This document shows positions 1 through 7,323 of a stretch of DNA of 21,272 nt, one piece after another. The notes under the pieces were generated by a model that ran no database searches, was not told where the DNA came from, and saw only the letters and a program-made list of their open reading frames with translations. The translations under genes and the position numbers were made by a program. This stretch comes from an uncultured Collinsella sp. (GTDB taxonomy: Bacteria > Actinomycetota > Coriobacteriia > Coriobacteriales > Coriobacteriaceae), in NCBI GenBank assembly GCA_900540935.1, contig UQHW01000034.1, positions 1 through 21,272 of the forward strand, read 5' to 3'. Within the stretch, counting starts at the first letter, position 1. The number at the start of each line of letters is the position of its first letter.

Positions 1-5
1 GGTCA

Positions 6-1310
6 CTACTGGTTGTCAGCAGCCGAGAAATCCATATCGAGCGAGGAAACGGCCCAGCCGATATGGTTATCGGAGCGCACGAATTTGACGGTGTACTCCT
101 GCTCGCCGCCCTTGGACAGCGATGCCTTAACCTTAGCGGTCGTCTCGGTCATGGACTGATCCATGCCCTCGACGGACACGGTGGCACCCTGCGGAATCGA
201 GGAGATGATCATCGACTTGGCGTCCTCGGACAGGCTCGAGGCCAGGCAAGACTCGGCCTTTGCGGTGTCACCGTCGCCGGCAGCCTGGAACAGATCGGTA
301 ACGACAGACTCCTGGGACGGGAAGCCAAAGCCGCGCGTGTAGGCAAAGCCCAGACCGCCCGCAGCAATCAAAATGAGCAGAAGCAGCACGATGAAGACTT
401 TGAGACCCGTGTGGCGATGGCGACGACGGACCTTGGCCTGCTTACGATCCTGACGGTCCTGCTGGACCATCTCGGACTCGGACAGCGTAAAGAAGCCGGT
501 GTCCGAGGGATCGGGCATAAACTGACCGGTCGCGCCCGTAGGATCGAGCGGATCGACGGCAGGAGCGTCCATCGCGGGCGCCGGAGCCGTGGCCATAGCC
601 GTCTGGGCAGACAGTGCGGCAAGCGAATCATGCACGCGGGCAAGCTCATCGGCCTGCTCGGAAGTGAGCTGGTAGATGCCATCGGCAGTAGCGGCGTTAA
701 AGGCGTCGAGTGCGTCGGAGGGACGGCCGGCGGCAGAAAGCGCCTGACCCATGCCGGCATTGAGCGCACGCGTGTCGTCGCGGGGGCCGGCAAAGTCGAT
801 AGCCGTGCGGTAGGTCTCCACGGCATCCGCCGGACGGCCGAGCTTAATGAAGCAACGACCGAGCTCGCCGAGTGCGGCGGCAGGAGCCGGATTGGCGCCG
901 TCGATGGCAGCCTGACGGAAGGCAGTACCCGCGTTGGCATAATCGCCCGACTGGAACAGCGCATTGCCCAGGCCCAGATAGGCCTTGAACGGCGTGGCAT
1001 AGGAAGCATCCTGCGTAGCAGCAGAGAACGCCTGGGCGGCCGTCGTGTAGTCGCCCACGGCGGCGAGCGCCTTGCCGCGGTTGGTGAGCAGCGCGCCGCG
1101 CTTGCCATAGGTGCCGTCGTTGAGGGCGGCAGCATAAGCCTCGGCGGCCTCGGCATACATGCCCAGGTGCATCAAGGCGTTGCCACGAAGGTGATCGGCC
1201 TCGCCCATAATCTCATCGGGAGTCTTTGCCGCCCCAAGCATCTGGGCTGCAGCGGAAAAATCACCCGCGCGGTAAGCGGCGCGGCCCTGTTGGATCAGCT
1301 GGCTATTCAA
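6..1310 (-). CDS. TPR-repeat protein with one transmembrane helix and an extracytoplasmic C-terminal domain
   Basis: Predicted 434-aa membrane-anchored scaffold; its partner is unknown. Residues 1-235 are helical, with repeated TPR-like units (alternating small residues and the A-x-x-x-Y/F pattern, with G-D-Y/F turns near 16-18, 86-88 and 122-124). An Ala/Pro/Asp-rich linker follows at about 236-285. A basic stretch (RRRHRH, 295-300) precedes a single hydrophobic helix at about 303-325, so the TPR part should be cytoplasmic. The last ~105 residues form a small outside domain, possibly of the DUF4878/NTF2-like kind. The start is TTG, supported by AAAGGGG six bases upstream; the first TPR helix begins right after it, so a later start would cut the fold. 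It lies 11 bases downstream of the prolyl isomerase gene, so the two are probably cotranscribed. The family call from the repeat pattern is firm; the role is not known. Confidence 0.8.
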   Translation of the reverse strand: MNSQLIQQGRAAYRAGDFSAAAQMLGAAKTPDEIMGEADHLRGNALMHLGMYAEAAEAYAAALNDGTYGKRGALLTNRGKALAAVGDYTTAAQAFSAATQDASYATPFKAYLGLGNALFQSGDYANAGTAFRQAAIDGANPAPAAALGELGRCFIKLGRPADAVETYRTAIDFAGPRDDTRALNAGMGQALSAAGRPSDALDAFNAATADGIYQLTSEQADELARVHDSLAALSAQTAMATAPAPAMDAPAVDPLDPTGATGQFMPDPSDTGFFTLSESEMVQQDRQDRKQAKVRRRHRHTGLKVFIVLLLLILIAAGGLGFAYTRGFGFPSQESVVTDLFQAAGDGDTAKAESCLASSLSEDAKSMIISSIPQGATVSVEGMDQSMTETTAKVKASLSKGGEQEYTVKFVRSDNHIGWAVSSLDMDFSAADNQ

Positions 1311-1321
1311 GGAAGTCCCCT

Positions 1322-1864
1322 TTACTCGTGAACGATCTCGACATGGACGATCTCGTCGCCGGCACGCAGCTGCGAAATCACATCGAGACCCTCGACCGTG
1401 GTACCAAAGACGGTGTAACCGGAATCGAGGTTATGCTGGGCGCCCAGGCAGAAGTAGAACTGCGAACCCGCGGAATCGGGGTCCATGGAGCGTGCCATGG
1501 CAAGGGCACCATCGACATGGCTGTTGCGCGGATTGGTGGCAAACTCGCCCTTGATGCAGTAGCCGGGGCCACCGGTACCGGGCATGCCGTCGGGGCCCTC
1601 AAGACCAGCGGCGACGTCGGCGCCGGACATATCGCGGGTATTGGGGTCGCCGCCCTGGATGACAAAACCGGGCACATAGCGATGGAACTTAAGGCCATCA
1701 TAGAAGCCCATCGTGGAAAGCTCGCAGAAGTTCGCGACATGAATGGGAGCGCCCTCGCCGTCAAACTTGACCTTGATGGTACCCTTCGACGTCTCGATAA
1801 CGGCGCACTCGTCGCCGGCAAGCTGATACTCGGGCGTGTAGAGCTCTTTCTTAAAACCAAACAT
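1322..1864 (-). CDS. Cyclophilin-type peptidyl-prolyl cis-trans isomerase
   Basis: A 180-aa single-domain cyclophilin that catalyses cis-trans isomerisation of Xaa-Pro bonds during protein folding. The active-site block FHRYVPGFVIQGGDP (catalytic Arg and the F-x-x-Q-G-G core) is present, followed by ALAMARSMDPDSAGSQFYF and the HNLDSGYTVFG region. In the last block the Trp that binds cyclosporin in human CypA is not present, as is common in bacterial members. There is no signal peptide, so it should be cytoplasmic. The ATG is preceded by AGGAAGG at good spacing. A sigma-70-like promoter lies 40 bases upstream, making this the probable first gene of a two-gene unit with the TPR protein. Family assignment is secure; substrates cannot be read from sequence. 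Confidence 0.93.
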   Translation of the reverse strand: MFGFKKELYTPEYQLAGDECAVIETSKGTIKVKFDGEGAPIHVANFCELSTMGFYDGLKFHRYVPGFVIQGGDPNTRDMSGADVAAGLEGPDGMPGTGGPGYCIKGEFATNPRNSHVDGALAMARSMDPDSAGSQFYFCLGAQHNLDSGYTVFGTTVEGLDVISQLRAGDEIVHVEIVHE

Positions 1865-1903
1865 GTGGTTCCTTCCTCGTGCGTTTAAAGCATATTTGTA
1901 CGA

Positions 1904-1933
1904 ATTGTAGCAATAAGCATGCGCTTACATCAA
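1904..1933 (-). promoter_or_regulatory. Predicted sigma-70-type promoter of the cyclophilin/TPR unit
   Basis: On the minus strand, -35 TTGATG (1933-1928) and -10 TACAAT (1909-1904) are separated by 18 bases, about 40 bases before the cyclophilin ATG. The spacer contains an inverted repeat, TAAGC-GCAT-GCTTA, which could be an operator. The box match is good; the operator idea is only inference. Confidence 0.6.
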
Positions 1934-1965
1934 TTGCGCACGTAGGTTATGCCGACTATGGCGAA

Positions 1966-3114
1966 CTAATTTTGGGAACGCTGCTGCGGCTTCCAGGAGC
2001 CCACATTGGCGTCGTACTGGTTCAGCGCGCTGTTGCCGCCCTGTGCGATGGGAGCCAGAATCTCGCTTTGGTGGGAACTCATCGACTCGCCATCGGGAAT
2101 GGCCAGCGAGATGTCCCAACTCTGGCAGATCACGTCGACACGCTCGTACATCCACTCGGCAAGCTGCTTTAAGTGGGCGATGTCATCCGCATAGACCGTA
2201 TCGTCCTGGTACTTAAGGTTGTTAAGCTCATCTTGCGTCTTTTTGATCTGGTCGCGCAGGGCGTAGGCACTCTGCGACAGCTCCTGGCGGGTGGACAGCG
2301 GCGTTCGGAGATAGCCGTTGTTAAAGGAATCGATGACCTCGCCGATCTGGTCCTCATCACCGTAGGACACGATGGTCTGATACAGACCGTCGAGTCTGGT
2401 ATAGAGCTGATCATCGGTGAGCACGGTTTCTTCCTGGACCACCTCGGCAGAATCGTCCTGCTTGGTATCGTCCTCAGTCGCCTCGCCCTTTTGGCGCGTG
2501 GGGAAGGTCGTCTGCGCAGCCTGGCCAAACTGGTCGTAGAAGGCAGGCATGACACCCATGGGATCGGCCGTCACGAACCAATAGGCACCGCCGCAAACGA
2601 CGGCAAGGACCGCGATGACGATGAGCGGCTTGGGGATATGACGCTTGTGCTTGTGATAGGCGTCCTCGTCGGGATGCACCTTGCGCTTGGGTTTTTGAGC
2701 ATCGTCATGCAGGGAAACGGGCGTGGGAATATCGACCTTGGGGATACCGAAATCCTTATCGAAAGCCGGCAGCACGCAGGTCTTGTTAGGATCGGCGGCG
2801 TCCGAAAGAACCGCGGCAGCCGAGGCGGGCGCATGAGGCACCTCGGTATCGATCTGCTCTTGCGTTAGGCGCGGAAAGCCCGCCGTGCGGCCCGCTGCCA
2901 GGTCGGATGCGGCCGCGTCCTCGGAGAGGATACCCGGAGCAGGGCGTCCGCATTTTGGGCACGTGCGATCATGCGGAGAAAGACGGGCACCGCAGCCCTC
3001 ACAGAACACGAACTCGGTGTGCTCGGGACCATCGCCCGGACCCACATAGGCGTTGCAGTAGGGGCAGAACGAGGCGCCGTCCTCGATAGTCTTAAGGCAA
3101 TGCGGGCAGATCAC
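1966..3114 (-). CDS. Double zinc-ribbon membrane protein of unknown function
   Basis: A 382-aa protein. From the GTG start it opens directly with CPHC (residues 3-6) and CPYC (17-20), then CEGC (38-41) and CPKC (52-55): two zinc-ribbon modules with all eight cysteines. A long acidic, Ala-rich linker follows. A basic patch (KHKRHIPKP) leads into one hydrophobic helix at about 163-181, so the ribbons should be cytoplasmic and the C-terminal ~200 residues outside. That C-terminal part is rich in Gln, Asp and Leu and looks helical. The frame is open to a TTG at 3144, but GTG at 3114 has AAAAGAGG just upstream and gives the usual M-I-C-P-H-C beginning of such proteins, so I chose it. I recognise no functional family for the outer domain; a sensing or envelope role is a guess. 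Confidence 0.75.
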   Translation of the reverse strand: MICPHCLKTIEDGASFCPYCNAYVGPGDGPEHTEFVFCEGCGARLSPHDRTCPKCGRPAPGILSEDAAASDLAAGRTAGFPRLTQEQIDTEVPHAPASAAAVLSDAADPNKTCVLPAFDKDFGIPKVDIPTPVSLHDDAQKPKRKVHPDEDAYHKHKRHIPKPLIVIAVLAVVCGGAYWFVTADPMGVMPAFYDQFGQAAQTTFPTRQKGEATEDDTKQDDSAEVVQEETVLTDDQLYTRLDGLYQTIVSYGDEDQIGEVIDSFNNGYLRTPLSTRQELSQSAYALRDQIKKTQDELNNLKYQDDTVYADDIAHLKQLAEWMYERVDVICQSWDISLAIPDGESMSSHQSEILAPIAQGGNSALNQYDANVGSWKPQQRSQN

Positions 3115-3217
3115 GGCATCCTCTTTTCGAAGCAATTCAAACAATCGAGGTTAGAGCATAACATCGCCACGGCCCCACAGGAACAAGGCACCAATTCAAC
3201 ATCGCCAGGGCGCGTAG

Positions 3218-5941
3218 CTACTTCTTCTTTTTGCTTGGCATCGAGACTTTGATGCCTTGGGCGGACTTGGTCACACGAGAGCGCTTAGCTCCGGTACTCT
3301 TCTTTTTCTTGGGCTGGGCCTGGGCCACGCCCTCGAGTGCGCGGGCCTCGGCCTCGCGAGCGGTGCGATCTTCGCGGCGCTGCGCCATGTCGGCGGCGAC
3401 GCGCTTGGCAAAACGTTCGGCCGTCGAGCCCGTCGAGCTCACCTTGCCGCCACCGCGACCCAGGCGGACGCGCACACCGCGGCCAAAACCAGTTGCGGCA
3501 TGACGACGACGCGGCTTGAGCGAATCCATCATCGTGGCGAGCTTAAAGAACACCGAGCAGGTAAAGACCACGATAACAGCCAAGATAACCATCTGGCCCA
3601 TCGACAGGTTGGCAATAGACAGCAGCTCCGGGAATCCGATAACGCCCACCAGGATGCCGGCGACTACAAACACAAAGAGCACCACACGTAAGGGCGTGAG
3701 AGGCTGCGAGATGCGCCAGATTAGGCTGACGCTCGCCGCGCACGACGTAAGCAGGCACATCGTAGACAGCGTGAGCTGGCTAAAGCCAAACACGTGCGCC
3801 ACAAAGATATCGAGCGCCGCAGCCAAAATGACCGCAATCGACGCCGGCAGTGCACGCTTGAGTACGTTGCTCAAAAACGCACCCTTCACACGAGCATTGT
3901 TGGGCTCCAGGCCCAACACAAAGCCCGGCGCGCCGATGCAGAAGAAGTTAATGAGCGTCATCTGGATGGGCTCGAAGGGGTACGGCGGCAGCGCGATACA
4001 CAGCGCCGCCAGGCCCATCGAGAACAGCGTCTTGGTCAGGAACAGTGAGGCCGAACGCTGCAGGTTGTTGATGGAGCGACGGCCCTCGGCCACCACGGCG
4101 GGCATCGAGGCAAAGTCGTTGTCGACGAGTACGATCTCGGCCACGTTACGCGCGGCATCGGAGCCGGCCGCCATGGCCACGGAGCAGTCGGCCTCCTTGA
4201 GCGCCAGCACGTCGTTGACGCCGTCGCCCGTCATGGCCACGGTGTGCTCGCGGCGCTTGAGCGCCTGCACGAGCTCGCGCTTCTGCTGCGGGGTCACACG
4301 ACCAAAGACATGGTAGCGGTCCACTGCGGCATCAAGCTTGGCCGGTGTATCGAGCGTCGTGGCGTCGACGTAGGCATCGGCCCCCGGAACGCCCACCACG
4401 CGCGCGATCGACGACACCGTGCGCGGGTCGTCGCCGCTGATCACGTTGAGGGTCACGCCTTGCTCGTTAAAGTAGCCGATGGTCTCGGCGGCCGAGGAGC
4501 GAATCTCGTCGCGAATGGTCACAAAGCCCACGGGCTCGGCCTCGCCCACCATATCGCCATCGGGCGTAAAGCCGTCGACACAGGCCACCACAAGTACGCG
4601 GCAGGTGTCGGCGAGCTCGGCCACACGGTTCTCGACCTGCGCAAAGGCGCGCTCCGAAAGCACAAATTGCGCCGCGCCCATCACATAGGAACCTTGCGCA
4701 AACGAGGCGCCGCTCCACTTTTTGGACGACGAGAACGGAATGACCGCCAGCGGCTCGGACACCTCGACCGGGCGGTCGGCGTAGTAGTTGAGCAGCGCCT
4801 GACAGGTCTCGTTGGCGTCTGCCGAAGTAGCACGCGCCACGTTGGCGAGCGCAAAATCGAGTACCGTGGTCTCGACGGGGACAGGTGCCTCGTCCGAATC
4901 CGCGCCAAAACCAACACCCTCAACAGGCAACGGGTAGGTGCCCTCGACCTCCATGCGGCCCGACGTGATGGTGCCCGTCTTATCCAGGCACAGCACGTCG
5001 ACGCGCGCGAGCGTCTCGATGCAGTAGAGCTGCTGTGCGAGTACCTTGCGGCGCGCCAGCCGCACCGTGGCGATGGCAAGCACCGACGAGGTCAGCAGCA
5101 CCAGGCCCTGCGGAATCATACCCAAAAGAGCGCCCACCGTGGACAGCAGCGCCGACGAAGGCACGCGACCGGCAAGCAGCTCGGAAAAGCACCACGAAAG
5201 CGCGCTATCACCCGGCGTACCGGCGGCATCCCAAAGCTCGCTCACGCTCGAGGAAAAGAGCGCCAGACCGAGCGGAATCATAATGAGGCTCGCAAAGCGC
5301 ACGATGGCGTTGAGCGCGTTCATGATCTCGGAATTGACCTTTTTGACGTACTTGGCCTCGTTGTTGATCTTTGCCACGTAGTTGTCGGCTCCAACATGGA
5401 TCACGCGGGCGCGCAGCAGGCCCGAGTCGATAAAGCTGCCGCTCATGAGCTCGGAGCCGGGCTGCTTTTTAATGAGATCGCTCTCGCCCGTCAGCAGGCT
5501 CTCGTTAACGAGCGCCTCGCCCGACACCACCACGGCGTCGGCCGGAATCTGGTCACCGCGCCCCAGGCGAATGATATCGTCGAGCAAGATCTGATCCAAG
5601 TCGAGCTCCACCTCGGCACCGTCACGCACCGCGATGGCCTTCTTAGAGGTCAACAGCGTAAGCTTGTCGACCATCCGCTTGGAACGCATGGACTGAATGA
5701 CGCCGATGGCGGTATTGAGGAACACCACGAACAGGAACGTCAGGTTCTTAAACGAACCGGTCAGCAACACCAAAATCGCCAAGACAGCGTTGATCAAGTT
5801 AAACAGCGTGCAGAGGTTCTCGATGATGAGCTCGCGGACCGATTTGGTCTTAAGCTCCATGTTGCGGTTGATCTTACCGGCGGCGATGCGCTCCTCGACC
5901 TCGGCGGTCGAAAGTCCGCGCTCGATATCCGTTACTGCCAT
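3218..5941 (-). CDS. P-type cation-transporting ATPase, CtpE-like
   Basis: About 907 aa from the ATG at 5941. It couples ATP hydrolysis to cation transport across the cytoplasmic membrane. All core P-type motifs are visible: TGES (actuator, ~151-154), phosphorylation motif DKTGTIT (~320-326), and GDGVNDVLALKEADC (hinge). Two helices at the N-terminus, two before the P domain and about six after it give the usual layout. The helix before the P domain reads GMIPQGLVLLTS and the later loop reads GAPGFVLGLEPN. These match the CtpE-type branch, for which calcium uptake is reported in mycobacteria, better than MgtA or copper pumps; the ion is an inference. The C-terminus ends in a Lys/Arg-rich tail of about 100 residues. 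The frame stays open upstream to 6043, but that stretch covers the tRNA terminator and part of the tRNA gene, so a start at 5941 (or ATG 5953) is far more likely. Confidence 0.9.
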   Translation of the reverse strand: MAVTDIERGLSTAEVEERIAAGKINRNMELKTKSVRELIIENLCTLFNLINAVLAILVLLTGSFKNLTFLFVVFLNTAIGVIQSMRSKRMVDKLTLLTSKKAIAVRDGAEVELDLDQILLDDIIRLGRGDQIPADAVVVSGEALVNESLLTGESDLIKKQPGSELMSGSFIDSGLLRARVIHVGADNYVAKINNEAKYVKKVNSEIMNALNAIVRFASLIMIPLGLALFSSSVSELWDAAGTPGDSALSWCFSELLAGRVPSSALLSTVGALLGMIPQGLVLLTSSVLAIATVRLARRKVLAQQLYCIETLARVDVLCLDKTGTITSGRMEVEGTYPLPVEGVGFGADSDEAPVPVETTVLDFALANVARATSADANETCQALLNYYADRPVEVSEPLAVIPFSSSKKWSGASFAQGSYVMGAAQFVLSERAFAQVENRVAELADTCRVLVVACVDGFTPDGDMVGEAEPVGFVTIRDEIRSSAAETIGYFNEQGVTLNVISGDDPRTVSSIARVVGVPGADAYVDATTLDTPAKLDAAVDRYHVFGRVTPQQKRELVQALKRREHTVAMTGDGVNDVLALKEADCSVAMAAGSDAARNVAEIVLVDNDFASMPAVVAEGRRSINNLQRSASLFLTKTLFSMGLAALCIALPPYPFEPIQMTLINFFCIGAPGFVLGLEPNNARVKGAFLSNVLKRALPASIAVILAAALDIFVAHVFGFSQLTLSTMCLLTSCAASVSLIWRISQPLTPLRVVLFVFVVAGILVGVIGFPELLSIANLSMGQMVILAVIVVFTCSVFFKLATMMDSLKPRRRHAATGFGRGVRVRLGRGGGKVSSTGSTAERFAKRVAADMAQRREDRTAREAEARALEGVAQAQPKKKKSTGAKRSRVTKSAQGIKVSMPSKKKK

Positions 5942-5970
5942 ACCACGTCCCATCACGTCGCGTCGGTATA

Positions 5971-6008
5971 AGAAAACCGCCCGGACCATGCGAGGTTCGG
6001 ACGGTCTT
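5971..6008 (-). terminator. Intrinsic terminator of tRNA-Arg(CCG)
   Basis: On the minus strand a 15-position stem (one A-C mismatch, two G-U pairs) closes a 6-base loop TCGCAT and ends in TTTTCTTAT. It begins 8 bases past the tRNA 3' end and stops only about 30 bases before the ATPase ATG, leaving little room for a separate ATPase promoter. Confidence 0.8.
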
Positions 6009-6016
6009 ACGTTCGA

Positions 6017-6093
6017 TGGTGCCCCATGTTGGATTCGAACCAACGGCCTTCTGCTCCGGAGGCAGACGCTCTAATCCCCTGAGCTAATAGGGC
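6017..6093 (-). tRNA. tRNA-Arg (anticodon CCG)
   Basis: A full cloverleaf can be drawn by hand. The acceptor GCCCTAT pairs with ATGGGGC (one G-U). The D-arm is TAGCTCAGGGGATTAGAGC and the anticodon stem is TCTGC/GCAGA around the loop CTCCGGA, giving anticodon CCG. The T-arm contains GGTTCGAATCC, and the 3' ACCA is encoded. It should decode CGG. Confidence 0.95.
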
Positions 6094-6104
6094 GAACGGT
6101 TGGC

Positions 6105-6134
6105 ATTATACCCAAGTACGCCACGGGCTAACAA
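6105..6134 (-). promoter_or_regulatory. Promoter of tRNA-Arg(CCG)
   Basis: On the minus strand, a perfect -10 TATAAT (6110-6105) and -35 TTGTTA (6134-6129) are separated by 18 bases. The -10 lies 11 bases before the tRNA 5' end, so transcription would start very near the mature end. Confidence 0.75.
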
Positions 6135-6182
6135 AATAATAGAAAAAGCTTTGCAATTACGTGGGAGACACGGCGCAAAGGC

Positions 6183-6219
6183 TCACTTTAGAACGCAAAA
6201 GTGAAACAATTAGTATAAA
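6183..6219 (+). promoter_or_regulatory. Candidate promoter and operator of the aromatic cluster
   Basis: A 7-bp inverted repeat, TCACTTT (6183-6189) and AAAGTGA (6198-6204), overlaps a possible -35 TTTAGA (6187-6192). That lies 18 bases before a possible -10 TAGTAT (6211-6216); TATAAA at 6214-6219 is an alternative. The layout suits a repressor site over the promoter of the downstream genes. The boxes are weak, so this is inference. The remainder of 6135-6297 shows no gene. Confidence 0.4.
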
Positions 6220-6239
6220 CTCACATGCACCATATATAT

Positions 6240-6264
6240 ACGGCTCGCGATGCGGGCCGTTTTT
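6240..6264 (+). terminator. Terminator-like leader hairpin upstream of DAHP synthase (possible attenuator)
   Basis: ACGGCTCGC-GAT-GCGGGCCGT forms a 9-bp stem with one G-U pair, followed at once by TTTT (a five-T run counting the last stem base). It lies 33 bases before the DAHP synthase ATG, downstream of the likely promoter and in the same direction, so it could end transcripts before the operon. No leader peptide, T-box or other antiterminator is evident in the short leader. Confidence 0.6.
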
Positions 6265-6297
6265 GCAAGAGGTATCCATCGAGGTGAGAGGCACACC

Positions 6298-7320
6298 ATG
6301 ATTGCAATTTTAAAGCAGAGTGCCAGCGACGAGGCCGTCGGCCATATCGTCAGCTGGATTGAGAAGAAAGGTCTCAAGACCGACGTCTCGCGCGGCGAGA
6401 ACGAGACCATCATCGGCCTGGTGGGCGATACGACCAAAATCGACCCGTTCCTGCTCGAATCCATGGATGTCGTCGAGCGCGTGCAGCGCGTCTCCGAGCC
6501 TTTTAAGCGTGCCAACCGCAAGTTCCACCCCGAGGACTCCGTCATCGACTGCGGCCACGGCGTCAAGATCGGCGGCGACCAGTTCCAGGTCATCGCCGGC
6601 CCCTGCTCCGTCGAGGGCGAGAACCTCATCCGCATCGCACGCCGCGTAAAGGCCGCCGGCGCCACGATGCTGCGCGGTGGCGCCTACAAGCCCCGCACCT
6701 CTCCTTACGCCTACCAGGGCATGGGCCCCGCCGGCCTGGACCTGCTGTGCGAGGCATCCGCCGAGCTCGACATGCCGATCGTCACCGAGATCATGGACCC
6801 GCGCGACGTGCAGGTCTTCCTCGACAAGAAGATCGACGTCATGCAGATTGGCGCTCGCAACGCCCAGAACTTCCCCCTGCTCAAGGAGGTCGGCAAGACC
6901 AAGACCCCGGTCCTGCTCAAGCGCGGCATGTCCGGCACCGTCGACGAGCTGCTCATGGCTGCCGAGTACATCATGAGCGAGGGCAACGACAACGTCATCC
7001 TGTGCGAGCGCGGCATTCGCACCTTCGAGACCCGCACCCGCAACACCTTCGACCTCAACGCCGTGCCGGTGCTGCACCACCTGTCGCACCTGCCCGTCGT
7101 CGCCGACCCCAGCCACGCCACCGGCTACACCCGCTATGTCGAGCCCATGGCGCTCGCCGCGACCGCCTGCGGCGCCAACGGCCTGGAGATCGAAGTCCAC
7201 GACGATCCGAGCCGCGCCTGGTCCGACGGCGCCCAGGCCCTCACTCCCGACCAGTTCGACGACACCATGCGCCGCATCCGCGCCATCTGCGAGGTCGTCT
7301 GCCAAGAGACCATGGAGTAG
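6298..7320 (+). CDS. aroF: 3-deoxy-7-phosphoheptulonate (DAHP) synthase, type I-beta
   Basis: 340 aa. It condenses phosphoenolpyruvate with erythrose 4-phosphate, the committed step of the shikimate pathway. Residues 1-~75 form a ferredoxin-like regulatory domain (MIAILKQSASDEAV at the start). In the Thermotoga enzyme of this class that domain mediates feedback inhibition by Tyr or Phe. The catalytic barrel follows, with AGPCSVE, the LRGGAYKPRTSPYAYQG substrate loop, the metal-binding Cys of the first block, GARNAQNF, LLKRGMSGT, and ADPSHATGY near the end. The ATG at 6298 is preceded by GAGGTGAGAGG and matches the usual N-terminus; the frame extends to 6250, but without family support. It is the first gene of the aro cluster, 3 bases ahead of tyrA. 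The symbol varies among species (aroF or aroG); the reaction is secure. Confidence 0.95.
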   Translation: MIAILKQSASDEAVGHIVSWIEKKGLKTDVSRGENETIIGLVGDTTKIDPFLLESMDVVERVQRVSEPFKRANRKFHPEDSVIDCGHGVKIGGDQFQVIAGPCSVEGENLIRIARRVKAAGATMLRGGAYKPRTSPYAYQGMGPAGLDLLCEASAELDMPIVTEIMDPRDVQVFLDKKIDVMQIGARNAQNFPLLKEVGKTKTPVLLKRGMSGTVDELLMAAEYIMSEGNDNVILCERGIRTFETRTRNTFDLNAVPVLHHLSHLPVVADPSHATGYTRYVEPMALAATACGANGLEIEVHDDPSRAWSDGAQALTPDQFDDTMRRIRAICEVVCQETME

Positions 7321-7323
7321 GCC

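Noticed and set aside
63..1331. 422-aa open frame on the plus strand opposite the TPR gene
   Set aside because: Shadow with no motifs; the minus-strand frame has TPR repeats and a proper membrane helix.
4244..5971. 575-aa open frame on the plus strand opposite the P-type ATPase
   Set aside because: Arg/His-rich shadow with no family features; the ATPase on the other strand has all core motifs.
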